Assembly: GCA_963843525.1 (NCBI GenBank)
Contig: CAWJKM010000004.1
Span: 310,001-374,000, forward strand
Reading direction: 5' to 3'
Length of the DNA stretch: 64,000 bases
Source: DATJPR01 sp963843525
GTDB lineage: Bacteria; Bacteroidota; Ignavibacteria; UBA10030; UBA6906
A model generated the notes under the pieces. The model saw only the letters and a list, made by a program, of their open reading frames with translations. It searched no databases and had not been told where the DNA came from. Of the stretch, positions 43,230 to 51,878 are shown piece by piece. Numbering within the stretch: the stretch's first letter is position 1; every line of letters begins with the position of its first letter. A program made the position numbers and the translations under genes.

Positions 43230-43706
43230 ATGTTTACACTCACCTGCTCGGCCTACCAGAAGGACGGAAGTATCCCCCCCAAATTTACGCATCGGAGCAT
43301 TAAGGGAAAAAACGTCTCGCCGGGGTTCGCCTGGAAGGATGGACCCGTCGAAACGAAATCCTTTGCCTTCTCTATCGTCGACCCGCACCCGGTGGCAAAG
43401 AATTGGGTGCATTGGTTGGCGATTGACATTCCCTTCAACTCCCGCGAGATCCCTGAAGGCGCCTCAAACACGGACAGGATGCCGAAGGGCTGCCGTGAGT
43501 TGATGAACACGTATGGTGAACAGGGATACGGCGGTCCCGCTCCTCCCATTGGGACCGGACCCCATCCGTATGTGGCTACTCTGTACGCGCTCACGGTGGA
43601 AAAACTCGATTTGCCGAAGTCAGCGTCGCTCCGGCAGTTCCAGAACTTGATTGCCGGCAAAGTCCTCTTTGAGGTCTCTTTGACGGGGTTTTTCGAGCAA
43701 ACGTGA
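43230..43706 (+). CDS. YbhB/YbcL family (PEBP/Raf kinase inhibitor-like) protein
   Basis: 158 residues. The PEBP fold marks are KFTHRSIKGKNVSPGFAWKDGP, SFAFSIVDPHPVAKNWVHWLAIDIP with the ligand-site Asp and His, and YGGPAPPIGTGPHPYVATLYAL. There is no signal peptide. Bacterial members bind small anions; no enzyme activity is known. The gene lies 17 bases after hemL and might be carried on the same message without sharing its role. Confidence 0.92.
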   Translation: MFTLTCSAYQKDGSIPPKFTHRSIKGKNVSPGFAWKDGPVETKSFAFSIVDPHPVAKNWVHWLAIDIPFNSREIPEGASNTDRMPKGCRELMNTYGEQGYGGPAPPIGTGPHPYVATLYALTVEKLDLPKSASLRQFQNLIAGKVLFEVSLTGFFEQT

Positions 43707-43738
43707 TTGCTCTTTATCGGTCAGACTTTTCCTTCCCT

Positions 43739-43757
43739 CCGCTGTTGAAGACAGCGG
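43739..43757. repeat. Short inverted repeat before the 43794 gene
   Basis: CCGCTGT (43739-43745) and ACAGCGG (43751-43757) form a 7-base stem with a 5-base loop in the gap between two same-strand genes. There is no T-run after it, so it may be a weak terminator for the heme/YbhB transcript or an RNA-stability hairpin. Confidence 0.35.
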
Positions 43758-43793
43758 GCTCCGCCGCATGTCATTCACATCCCATTCACTCCC

Positions 43794-45809
43794 ATGAAGT
43801 TGCTTTCAGGAACGATGATCCTCCCGATCCTTGCACTCGCTTTGGGAGGACCCGCGAAGGAGAACCCGGCAATGACAGAAGTGGCATACGCAGGAAAAGT
43901 CAACGCACCGGATTTTCCCACCGGACTGCAATGGCTGAATACCGACCGCCCGATCTCCCTGCGTGAACTGCGGGGGAAAATCGTTCTCCTTGATTTTTGG
44001 ACATACTGCTGCATCAATTGCATGCATGTCATTCCGGACCTCAAGAGACTCGAGGCGGCTTATCCGGCCGAGCTGGTGGTGATCGGCGTACATTCTGCCA
44101 AATTCACCACCGAACAGGGGACTGAGAACATCCGGGAAGCTATCCTGCGTTATGGCATCCACCATCCGGTCGTGAACGACAAGGACTTCGAAGTGTGGAA
44201 CGCCTACGCCGCTCATGCATGGCCAACATTCATTCTCATTGATCCGGACGGAAAAGTATACGGCCGCCATTCGGGGGAGGGCGTCTTCGACGCAATGAAC
44301 CCGGAAATTGCCCGGATGGTGAAGGAATTCGACGCGAAGGGAAAGATTGACAGGCGTCCGATCAAGTTTGACCCTGAACGGGCGCATGCGCCGCAGTCGT
44401 TTCTCTCCTTTCCCGGCAAGATCGCCTCGGATCCTTCGAAGCACCGGCTGGTGGTGACGGATTCAGACCACCATCGGGTTCTTGTGGTCTCCATGCCGGA
44501 CGCGACGGTCCGAGCGGTCATCGGTTCAGGGGTCGAAGGGTTCGCAGACGGGACGTTCGAGACAGCACAATTTCGCAGGCCCCAGGGCGTCGCAATCGAA
44601 GGAGACACGCTCTTCATCGCCGATACCGAGAATCATGCCATCCGCCTGGTCGACCTCTCTCGACGCACCGTAAGCACGCTTGCGGGAACAGGGGCACAGG
44701 CAAAGCAGAGTAACGTGCCGGGGACCGGCAGCTCCGTTGCATTGAATTCCCCGTGGGACATTGTTGCAGACCACGGAAGGCTCTTCGTTGCAATGGCCGG
44801 GAGTCATCAAATCTGGACACTCGATGTTCACACTCTCGAAGCAAGACCGTATGCCGGATCCGGAAGGGAAGACATTATCGACGGTCCGCTCACGGATGCC
44901 GCGCTGGCCCAGCCAAGTGGAATCTCCAGGGCAGACGACACGTTATACATCGCCGACAGCGAAGTGAGTGCGGTCCGGTCGATGTCCACCGACGGAAAGG
45001 GGATTGTCCACACCATCGTCGGTGAAGGCCTCTTCGATTTTGGCGACGTCGACGGCAGGGGAACTCGTGTGAGACTCCAGCATCCCATCGGGATTTGCTG
45101 TTACGACGGCGCCATATACGTCGCTGATACGTACAACAATAAGATCAAGATGATCGATCCGCGCTCGAAATCGAGTACGACGGTAGTCGGGACAGGGAAG
45201 AGCGGGATGGACGACGGCGATGCAAAAGATGCGACGTTGAATGAGCCGAACGGTTTGTGTTTCCTCGATGGGATCATGTATATCACGGATACGAACAATA
45301 ACCTGATTCGCGCGTGGGACCCACGGACGGGAAAAGTCTCGACGGTCCAGATGCGGGGGATTGGCACTATCGTGGAGGCAGAGCAGAAGCGCGCAAAAGA
45401 ATTTGCGGGTGAGAGAATACAGCTAGCCCAGGAACACGTTGCCGAAGGTCCGGGCTTCATCGACGTTTCGGTGGGAATCCCCGACGGGTACAAGCTGAAC
45501 GATATTGCCCCCTTTTATATCGGGTGTTCGGTGACGGATCCGCACGTCGTCGAAATTCCGAGTGACGTTGCCAGTCGCAATGTCCCCCACCCGGAGTTTC
45601 CCCTGCGTGTGCCGGTGACATTTTCCGCGGGTGCAGCCACCGCCGAGATTGATCTGATCGTGTATTACTGTGCGGAAAGAGAGGAGAGCCTGTGCCTGAT
45701 CAAACAGCTCAAACTCATCGCTCCCGTCGTCGTCTCCTCCGATGCGTCAGGACATGTGGTCCGTTGCACGGCAGAGATCCACGACGGAAAAGCAGAACGT
45801 GGTCAATGA
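43794..45809 (+). CDS. NHLRC2-like thioredoxin/NHL-repeat protein
   Basis: 671 residues. A possible short signal peptide (MKLLSGTMILPILALALGGPA) is followed by a thioredoxin-like domain (about 35-180) with the unusual motif DFWTYCCINCMHVIPDL, the CCINC signature of NHLRC2. Residues ~195-520 form NHL beta-propeller repeats (LVVTDSDHHRVLVVSMPDA, LFIADTENHAIRLVDL, LYIADSEVSAVRSM, IYVADTYNNKIKMID, MYITDTNNNLIRAWD). The last ~120 residues are a beta-rich domain. Function is unknown in bacteria; a thiol-exchange or scaffold role is inferred. Confidence 0.9.
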   Translation: MKLLSGTMILPILALALGGPAKENPAMTEVAYAGKVNAPDFPTGLQWLNTDRPISLRELRGKIVLLDFWTYCCINCMHVIPDLKRLEAAYPAELVVIGVHSAKFTTEQGTENIREAILRYGIHHPVVNDKDFEVWNAYAAHAWPTFILIDPDGKVYGRHSGEGVFDAMNPEIARMVKEFDAKGKIDRRPIKFDPERAHAPQSFLSFPGKIASDPSKHRLVVTDSDHHRVLVVSMPDATVRAVIGSGVEGFADGTFETAQFRRPQGVAIEGDTLFIADTENHAIRLVDLSRRTVSTLAGTGAQAKQSNVPGTGSSVALNSPWDIVADHGRLFVAMAGSHQIWTLDVHTLEARPYAGSGREDIIDGPLTDAALAQPSGISRADDTLYIADSEVSAVRSMSTDGKGIVHTIVGEGLFDFGDVDGRGTRVRLQHPIGICCYDGAIYVADTYNNKIKMIDPRSKSSTTVVGTGKSGMDDGDAKDATLNEPNGLCFLDGIMYITDTNNNLIRAWDPRTGKVSTVQMRGIGTIVEAEQKRAKEFAGERIQLAQEHVAEGPGFIDVSVGIPDGYKLNDIAPFYIGCSVTDPHVVEIPSDVASRNVPHPEFPLRVPVTFSAGAATAEIDLIVYYCAEREESLCLIKQLKLIAPVVVSSDASGHVVRCTAEIHDGKAERGQ

Positions 45810-45835
45810 AGGAAAGATCGCCGGGATCTCCGCAT

Positions 45836-46951
45836 TCAGTCACTCAGGAGGGCGGCCACTTTCCGTGCGATGGCGGGCGACGCGGTCAACCCGGGAGATT
45901 CGATCCCAATGAGATTCACGAAGCCGGGCAACCCTCTGGAGGACTCTTCGCAAATGACGAAATCCCGGAACGGGTCGCCGGGCCCCTGGAGCTTGGGCCG
46001 GATTCCGCTCATGTCGGGAGTCAGGTCCTCGTTCGAGAGGAAGGGAAGGAGCCGGCGGGCTGATTCTGCAAAACGGTCGCGGCGCGATTCATCGACGCTA
46101 TAATCGGCAACGCGGTCCTTCAGGTATTCGACGTCCGGCCCGAAGCGGAGACGCCCTCCGAGATCGAGAACCACATGAACACCCAGTGACGTGTGTGTCG
46201 GGACGGGGTAGACGAGACGGTTGACGGTCCCCCGGAGTGAACCTGGTGCAGCGAAGTAGTTCCCTTTCGACCAGTGCAGCCTGTATCCCGCGGCGTCGAT
46301 ATCGATTCCCGCCATCGCCGCCACCGTATCGGCTTCCAGGCCGGCGGCGTTGACGACGACTTCGGTGGTAAAGGATGTGATCCCCGCCGGTTCCCGGATC
46401 GTCAGCCGATATCCATCCGTCGTCCGTTCAATACCTGTCAATTCGCACCGGGTTTGAAGAGTGCCGCCGTAGGAAAGGACTTTCCGGGCGAAGTAATCCA
46501 TCAAGCCGTGTGCGCTGATGATTCCCGTATTCGGCGAATAGAGACCCCCGACGCTCGTGATCCTGGGCTCAAGGACCCGGACCTGCTCCGCAGTCATGTG
46601 TTCAAGAACCACACCGTTTGCCGTCCCCTTCTTGTAGAGAGTCTCGATACTTTCCAACTCTTCCGGGACGGTCGCAGTGATAATTTTGGTGATTCGCTTG
46701 TGCGGAATATCGTTGGCTGCGCACAGTTCGTACAGTCTGCGGTTTCCTTCAACGCACATTTCCGCCTTGAGAGAACCGTTGAGGTAATAAATCCCCGCAT
46801 GAATCACTTCGCTGTTTCGACTCGAAGTCTCCTGCCCGTATTTCGGATTGCGCTCGAGAAGAACGAGGGGTCCACGCGCAGGGGCCAGCTCTGCCGCGAC
46901 GGCCAGGCCCACGACTCCTCCGCCGACGATGGTCACTGCGACGTCAGGCAT
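45836..46951 (-). CDS. FAD-dependent L-2-hydroxyglutarate oxidase-like protein (DAO family)
   Basis: 371 residues. The Rossmann FAD motif is VTIVGGGVVGLAVAAELA; the second FAD/substrate segment RNSEVIHAGIYYLNGSLKAEMCVEGNRRLYE is highly typical of LhgO. It probably oxidises L-2-hydroxyglutarate to 2-oxoglutarate and passes electrons to quinone. The C-terminus IGIESPGLTASPAIARKVA is the family's closing FAD motif. The start overlaps the upstream HAD gene by 8 bases, and 26 bases separate its end from the convergent NHLRC2-like gene. LhgO also acts as a metabolite-repair enzyme. Confidence 0.88.
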   Translation of the reverse strand: MPDVAVTIVGGGVVGLAVAAELAPARGPLVLLERNPKYGQETSSRNSEVIHAGIYYLNGSLKAEMCVEGNRRLYELCAANDIPHKRITKIITATVPEELESIETLYKKGTANGVVLEHMTAEQVRVLEPRITSVGGLYSPNTGIISAHGLMDYFARKVLSYGGTLQTRCELTGIERTTDGYRLTIREPAGITSFTTEVVVNAAGLEADTVAAMAGIDIDAAGYRLHWSKGNYFAAPGSLRGTVNRLVYPVPTHTSLGVHVVLDLGGRLRFGPDVEYLKDRVADYSVDESRRDRFAESARRLLPFLSNEDLTPDMSGIRPKLQGPGDPFRDFVICEESSRGLPGFVNLIGIESPGLTASPAIARKVAALLSD

Positions 46952-47858
46952 CCTGTTCCCCCTGTGCGAGAATTGTGGGTTGTTCGACGTTCACCCAGGA
47001 GCCATTCGGATGTTCACCGATATCATCGAAGAATTCTTTGCTGCTCCGTCCCCTGGAATTGATGCGGACCTTCAATCGGGAGGCGATTCGAAAGAGAGGG
47101 ATATCATTTCGAGAATCGCTTGCGACGAGAATCGGGGTCCGGCTGCTGTGGCGTCGAAAGGCAGCGACTTTCTCCTCGCGGATCGGCACCGGGGTGACCC
47201 CCGTGTCGGTGAGCCGACCGTCTTCCTCGACAAGTTCGATGCCTATGACCTGCCCCGCCGGGATCCCGAGAGGCTCAAAGACCGGCTCGACACTCCACTT
47301 GCTGCTTCCCGAAACGACCCAGAGCTCGACATTCCGCCCGATCAGAGCACGGAGGAGTTCGAGTGATTCATGGATGTAGCGAATACCACGGGGAAGAGTC
47401 CTCCGTCCGAGCGTCCGCATCCCCACCGCAGCCCCGAGTTCCCCGGCGAACGATTCCGCTGCAATGGTCCGGACCTCAGACGTGGTATACCCGGAGAACA
47501 AGCGGACAATGTCCGTGCATGCCTTCGCTACTTGCCCGGCATCGATTTGACCGAAGTACCAGTCCAGGATCGCATCCGCAAAGGGGGGGAATGATGGATG
47601 CGTGTCCCTTTCCTCCGCCGGTACTCGCTCAAGTGACTGGAAGAGCCCGGAGAGAACCTTCCGATCGGGGAAATCCGCCCAGATGTCGGCGGGGGAACGC
47701 CGAAAGAGGAAATGTTCGATCTGGTAATAGAGCATTGATTCGCCGACATCTCCCTTGATGATGGTTCCGTCGCAATCGAAAATGACCGGGGAGGAATCTG
47801 CATTCGTGTCCAGATAACTGAAAAAACGTCTCAGGTTCGGATGTTCGAGAATATTCAT
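46944..47858 (-). CDS. HAD-superfamily phosphatase (PSP-like, subclass IB)
   Basis: 304 residues. Motif I is VIFDCDGTIIKGD (nucleophile Asp and acid Asp), motif II WVVSGSSKW, motif III region REEKVAAFR and motif IV VASDSRNDIPLF. A large helical cap lies between motifs I and II (about residues 45-165). The layout is that of phosphoserine phosphatase-like HADs; the substrate is not clear. It overlaps the LhgO-like gene by 8 bases and may act on a related metabolite. Confidence 0.85.
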   Translation of the reverse strand: MNILEHPNLRRFFSYLDTNADSSPVIFDCDGTIIKGDVGESMLYYQIEHFLFRRSPADIWADFPDRKVLSGLFQSLERVPAEERDTHPSFPPFADAILDWYFGQIDAGQVAKACTDIVRLFSGYTTSEVRTIAAESFAGELGAAVGMRTLGRRTLPRGIRYIHESLELLRALIGRNVELWVVSGSSKWSVEPVFEPLGIPAGQVIGIELVEEDGRLTDTGVTPVPIREEKVAAFRRHSSRTPILVASDSRNDIPLFRIASRLKVRINSRGRSSKEFFDDIGEHPNGSWVNVEQPTILAQGEQDA

Positions 47859-48137
47859 TGCTGGTTCAATCGTGTCGAAATAACCGCGAGGGTTGTTGTC
47901 ACTGCTGTCTGATCACCTCTCCGGATTGCAGCCTGAGCTGCCGGGCGCGCTGGCTGGAGCGTGAGGAAGAGGGATGACCTCCAAAGCAATCAAGAAAGAG
48001 CAGATTACCTCCATTCCTTGGAGCTGACGTATCCTAATCCGTCAGCAAAATCCCCCATGCATAAGCCGACATGGTCTCCAGGATTTCGTGAAATCGAATA
48101 TTCAAAATATGATTCCGCGGACGAGAATGCAACTCTC

Positions 48138-48166
48138 TTGCATCTCTGACCCTCAAAACGTATATT
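48138..48166 (+). promoter_or_regulatory. Sigma-70-type promoter for lepA
   Basis: TTGCAT (48138-48143), exactly 17 bases, TATATT (48161-48166). Transcription would start near 48173 and give a leader of about 80 bases that contains a strong hairpin. Confidence 0.55.
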
Positions 48167-48194
48167 TTTGCTGGCTCTTCCGGTGCCTCGACCG

Positions 48195-48220
48195 TCCGCC
48201 CCAGGTTCCTGCAGGGCGGA
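48195..48220 (+). promoter_or_regulatory. Leader hairpin upstream of lepA
   Basis: TCCGCCC (48195-48201) pairs with GGGCGGA (48214-48220), and the inside bases CAGG/CCTG extend the stem past a two-base bulge. A T-rich stretch (TTCTCTATTTT) follows at once. It could attenuate lepA transcription or end an upstream transcript. Confidence 0.42.
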
Positions 48221-48252
48221 TTCTCTATTTTGTGGCATAGACCAAGAATATA

Positions 48253-50052
48253 ATGCAGTCCATCCGAAACTTCTGTATCATCGCGCATATCGATCACGGA
48301 AAGTCGACCATCGCCGATCGATTGCTCGAACGGACGGGCACGATCACGGCGCGGGAGATGAAGTTTAACCAGGTTCTCGACGACATGGACCTGGAACAGG
48401 AACGTGGTATTACGATTAAACTCCATGCCGTTCAGATGATGCACACGGCAGGAGACGGAAAGACGTACACCCTCAACCTCATCGATACGCCCGGCCATGT
48501 GGATTTCTCCTATGAGGTTTCACGTTCCCTGGCGGCGTGCGAAGGAGCGATCCTGGTCGTAGACGCTTCACAGGGGGTGGAAGCGCAGACCATCAGTAAT
48601 CTCTATCTGGCAATCGATGCCGGCCTCGAAATCATCCCGGTGATCAACAAGGTGGACCTTCCGAGTGCGATGGTCGATACTGTACGTCATCAGATCAAGG
48701 ATTTGATCGGCTGTTCCGACGACGATATTATTCTGGCAAGCGCCAAAAGCGGGATTGGAATCGACTCCATTCTCGAAGCCGTTGTGGCCCGGGTTCCTCC
48801 CCCGAGCGGTGACCCTTCCGCTCCACTCCGCGCACTGATCTTTGACTCCGTCTTTGATGTGTACCGCGGCTCGATAGTATACTTGCGCGTGTTCGATGGC
48901 ACGGTCCATGAAGGGGAAGACATAAAGTTTTTCTATCATGGTCGGGTGTATGAAGCGGAAGAGTTGGGTGTCCTGGAGATGAAGCGCAACCGGACCGGGG
49001 TCCTTTCCGCAGGGATGGTCGGTTACCTCATCCCCGGGGTGAAAGATGTCCGCGATACCAAAGTCGGCGACACGGTGACTTCCGCTTCCAACCCTGCCCT
49101 GGCACCGTTGCCGGGGTACAAGGAAGTCAAGCCAATGGTTTTCAGCGGCGTGTATCCGACGGAAGCCGAGGAATTTGAGAATCTGCGGAGCTCCATAGAA
49201 AAACTCCGCTTGAACGATTCATCCCTGATGTTCGAACCGGAGACCTCCACGGCCCTCGGCTTCGGCTTCCGGTGCGGTTTCCTGGGACTCCTTCACATGG
49301 AGATCGTACAGGAACGCCTGGAGCGGGAATACAACCAGAACATTATCAATACCGTTCCCAACGTCGAATACCGTGTGACAAAGAGTGACGGGTCGATTAT
49401 CCTGGTGGACAACCCTTCCTTCATGCCGGCGCTGGGCGAAGTGCAGAAGGTCGAAGAGCCGGTCATTAAGGCGCAAATCATCGTCCCGACAGAGTTCGTG
49501 GGCAACATTATGAAACTCTGTATGGAGCGAAGAGGGATTTACAAGAATACGACGTATCTTGACCCCACCCGTGCCGACATCACCTATGAGATGCCGTTGT
49601 CGGAGATCATTTTCGACTTCTACGACAAACTGAAGTCGACGAGCCGCGGTTATGCCTCTTTAGACTATGAGTTCCTTGAATTCCGCGAGTCCGATCTGGT
49701 GAAGCTGGACATTCTCCTCAACGGGGAGTCGGTCGATGCATTTTCTTCAATCGTTCACCGGGATAAGGCACATGAGTGGGGGAAGAAACTCTGCAATAAA
49801 CTTCGCAAACTGATCCCCCGTCAAATGTTTGAAGTGGCGATTCAGGCCGCAATCGGTTCCAAGATCGTCGCCCGGGAAACGATCTCCGCAATGCGCAAGA
49901 ATGTCCTGGCAAAATGCTACGGTGGAGACATCACACGCAAACGGAAGCTTCTTGAGAAACAAAAAGAAGGCAAGAAGCGTATGAAGCAGGTAGGTCGTGT
50001 CGAAATTCCCCAGGAAGCCTTCCTGGCTGTGCTTTCCATGGAAGATGATTAA
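48253..50052 (+). CDS. lepA: Elongation factor 4 (LepA)
   Basis: 599 residues, the canonical length. It is a ribosome-associated GTPase. G motifs: AHIDHGKSTIADRLLE (G1), EQERGITIKLHAVQM (G2), LIDTPGHVDFSYEVSRSLAACEGAILVVDASQGVEAQT (G3), NKVDLPSA (G4), SAKSGIGID (G5). EF-G-like domains II, III and V and the LepA-specific C-terminal domain (ITRKRKLLEKQKEGKKRMKQVGRVEIPQEAFLAVL) follow. No clear SD precedes the ATG; the upstream sequence is A-rich. The TATAAT that overlaps the start codon is coincidental. Confidence 0.98.
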   Translation: MQSIRNFCIIAHIDHGKSTIADRLLERTGTITAREMKFNQVLDDMDLEQERGITIKLHAVQMMHTAGDGKTYTLNLIDTPGHVDFSYEVSRSLAACEGAILVVDASQGVEAQTISNLYLAIDAGLEIIPVINKVDLPSAMVDTVRHQIKDLIGCSDDDIILASAKSGIGIDSILEAVVARVPPPSGDPSAPLRALIFDSVFDVYRGSIVYLRVFDGTVHEGEDIKFFYHGRVYEAEELGVLEMKRNRTGVLSAGMVGYLIPGVKDVRDTKVGDTVTSASNPALAPLPGYKEVKPMVFSGVYPTEAEEFENLRSSIEKLRLNDSSLMFEPETSTALGFGFRCGFLGLLHMEIVQERLEREYNQNIINTVPNVEYRVTKSDGSIILVDNPSFMPALGEVQKVEEPVIKAQIIVPTEFVGNIMKLCMERRGIYKNTTYLDPTRADITYEMPLSEIIFDFYDKLKSTSRGYASLDYEFLEFRESDLVKLDILLNGESVDAFSSIVHRDKAHEWGKKLCNKLRKLIPRQMFEVAIQAAIGSKIVARETISAMRKNVLAKCYGGDITRKRKLLEKQKEGKKRMKQVGRVEIPQEAFLAVLSMEDD

Positions 50053-50121
50053 ATACAGAGCGAGACTTGAACCCGCCGAAATCAGGCAGGCTGGTATTCA
50101 TAGCATAATGGCGAGTTTCCT

Positions 50122-51033
50122 ATGACGAACCCCTCTTTAAAACGCGTCCCTGTTAAACAGAAAAACGCTCTCCAGGGCCATAAGGAGCAGGTAAAGGATT
50201 TCCTGAAGGACCTGGTTTTCGTGCTTGTGGCGTTTTTCTTTCTCAACAGCTTTGTCATCGCATCCTTTGAAGTCCCCACAGGGTCGATGGAAAATGAGAT
50301 CATGACGGGAGATTTCCTGTTCGTCAACAAGTTTATCTATGGCGGGACGACTCCCCGGGTTGTGCCGTTCACGAACCTGCGAATCCCATGGATTCGCCTT
50401 CCCGCGTTCCGCGACGTGCATCGACAAGACGTCATCGTGTTTGAATTCCCCGGCCAACGGGACGAAGTCCAGTCGCCCGAGTTCATGTTCTACCTGAAAC
50501 GCTGCGTTGCGGTGGCGGGGGACACGGTGCAGATCATTAATCGGGTCCTGATGGTGGACGGGAAGCCGGCGCCGATTCCGCGGAATATGAAGTTCAACAC
50601 TTACCGCATACAGCCACCCGGTCTGGCTGACCCGCGCATCTTTCCTCCCGGAGCATCCTTCAACGAGGACAACTGGGGGCCCATGGTTGTACCGAAAAAA
50701 GGAGACCTGATCACCTTGACCCCGGAAAATGTCAGGCGCTGGAAGACATTTATCGAACGGGAGGGACATGCCATGACCTACGATAATGGCAGGGTAACAA
50801 TCGATGGGATCCCATCGGCCTCCTATACGGTCGAACGGAATTATGTCATGGGCATGGGCGATAACCGCGACAACAGCCTCGACAGCCGCTTCTGGGGATT
50901 CGTCCCCACCGATAACATTGTCGGAACACCATTGATTGTGTACTGGTCGTGGGATCCCGACACGCCCATCTATGACATCGTTGGAAAATTGCGGTCGATT
51001 CGCCTTGGCAGAATTGGCACGCTCATACAGTAA
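50122..51033 (+). CDS. lepB: Signal peptidase I (first copy)
   Basis: 303 residues. One N-terminal membrane helix (LVFVLVAFFFLNSFVIASF) leads to the catalytic Ser55 in VPTGSMENEIMTGDFLFVNKF; the general-base Lys is in YLKRCVAVAGDTV, and box E is GMGDNRDNSLDSRFWGFV. It cleaves Sec/Tat signal peptides at the periplasmic face. A long insertion between boxes D and E (about 140-215) is common in this phylum. It is followed 33 bases later by a second, shorter signal peptidase. Confidence 0.95.
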   Translation: MTNPSLKRVPVKQKNALQGHKEQVKDFLKDLVFVLVAFFFLNSFVIASFEVPTGSMENEIMTGDFLFVNKFIYGGTTPRVVPFTNLRIPWIRLPAFRDVHRQDVIVFEFPGQRDEVQSPEFMFYLKRCVAVAGDTVQIINRVLMVDGKPAPIPRNMKFNTYRIQPPGLADPRIFPPGASFNEDNWGPMVVPKKGDLITLTPENVRRWKTFIEREGHAMTYDNGRVTIDGIPSASYTVERNYVMGMGDNRDNSLDSRFWGFVPTDNIVGTPLIVYWSWDPDTPIYDIVGKLRSIRLGRIGTLIQ

Positions 51034-51066
51034 CGGCTGCTGAGTGAAAGCGGGAGGGGACAAGGT

Positions 51067-51855
51067 GTGCGAAGGGTGCTTCGTGATGGCCTCGCGGTTG
51101 CCGCCGTCACTCTCGGGGCGGGTTTGTTCCTCAAACTGTTCGTCCTTGATGCATGCCGTATCGGTTCCCCGTCGATGGAACCCACACTGTTGCCGGGTGA
51201 CTACGTCGTCTTCGATAAAGTCCCCTTCAGCGGAATCTTCACCCGTCGGTTCCCGCTTTTCAGCACATCTCTTCCGACCACGGAAACCACTGCCGCCAGC
51301 CGGCTTCATATCGGGGATGTCGTTGTTTTCCGATATCCCGGCACCTTCACAGACCGGTCCTCCGCCGAATCCCCCCTCTTCGTCAAACGCTGTGTCGGTC
51401 TCCCCGGCGATTCTGTGCGCATAACCGGGACGATGGTCTTCGTGGATTCCCGTGCGGTGACGATCCCGTCACTCCATGGCAACGGGGGAACATTTGGGCC
51501 ATCACTCGTCCCGGCGAAGGGGACACGAATTATGCTCGATGAGAAGTCGCTCGATCATTGGCGTTTGTTGATCGAGGGTGAAGGGCATAGGGTCGGGATG
51601 ATGGGGAAGGATTCCATTCTCCTCGACGGAGTCTGCGCTGCAAGCTACACGGTGGAACGGGACTATCTCTTTGTCGTGGGAGATAACCTCAACGACAGTT
51701 TTGATAGCCGGACCTGGGGTCCGCTGGACGCAAACCGTGTCGTCGGGAAGGCTGTCCTGTTATACTGGTCTCAAGATCCCTCCGACGCGAGGAACGGCTT
51801 CTGGCAGAGGCTGTTGCATCCGCGGTGGTCCCGTATCGGAACGCCGATTCGGTAA
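51067..51855 (+). CDS. lepB: Signal peptidase I (second copy)
   Basis: 262 residues from a GTG at 51067, with GGAGGGG 8 bases upstream. Catalytic Ser36 is in IGSPSMEPTLLPGDYVVFDKV and Lys in FVKRCVGLPGDSVRI; box E is VVGDNLNDSFDSRTWGPLD. The N-terminal helix (GLAVAAVTLGAGLFLKLFVL) is short. It differs strongly from the first copy, so it is either an old duplication or an enzyme with other substrates. It may share a message with lepB copy 1 and hemW. Confidence 0.93.
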   Translation: MRRVLRDGLAVAAVTLGAGLFLKLFVLDACRIGSPSMEPTLLPGDYVVFDKVPFSGIFTRRFPLFSTSLPTTETTAASRLHIGDVVVFRYPGTFTDRSSAESPLFVKRCVGLPGDSVRITGTMVFVDSRAVTIPSLHGNGGTFGPSLVPAKGTRIMLDEKSLDHWRLLIEGEGHRVGMMGKDSILLDGVCAASYTVERDYLFVVGDNLNDSFDSRTWGPLDANRVVGKAVLLYWSQDPSDARNGFWQRLLHPRWSRIGTPIR

Positions 51856-51878
51856 CTTTCATACCTGGGAAAGTCACT

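Larger units (their letters stand above)
47859..48252. other. Intergenic region upstream of lepA
   Basis: 394 bases between divergent genes. No supported coding region is seen; the open frame at 47961-48149 (+) resembles nothing known and has no SD. The region holds the lepA promoter (48138-48166) and a leader hairpin (48195-48220), described separately. The minus-strand promoter of the HAD gene must also lie here but was not placed. Confidence 0.5.

Noticed and set aside
48249..48254. TATAAT overlapping the lepA start codon
   Set aside because: A promoter here would exclude the conserved LepA N-terminus, and no -35 lies at the right distance; a better promoter is at 48138.
50053..50085. tRNA-like T arm on the minus strand (GCGGGTTCAAGTCTCGC)
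   Set aside because: The 5-bp stem and TTCAAGT loop fit, but no matching acceptor strand, D arm or anticodon arm is found in the 75 bases before it, and it abuts the lepA stop codon.
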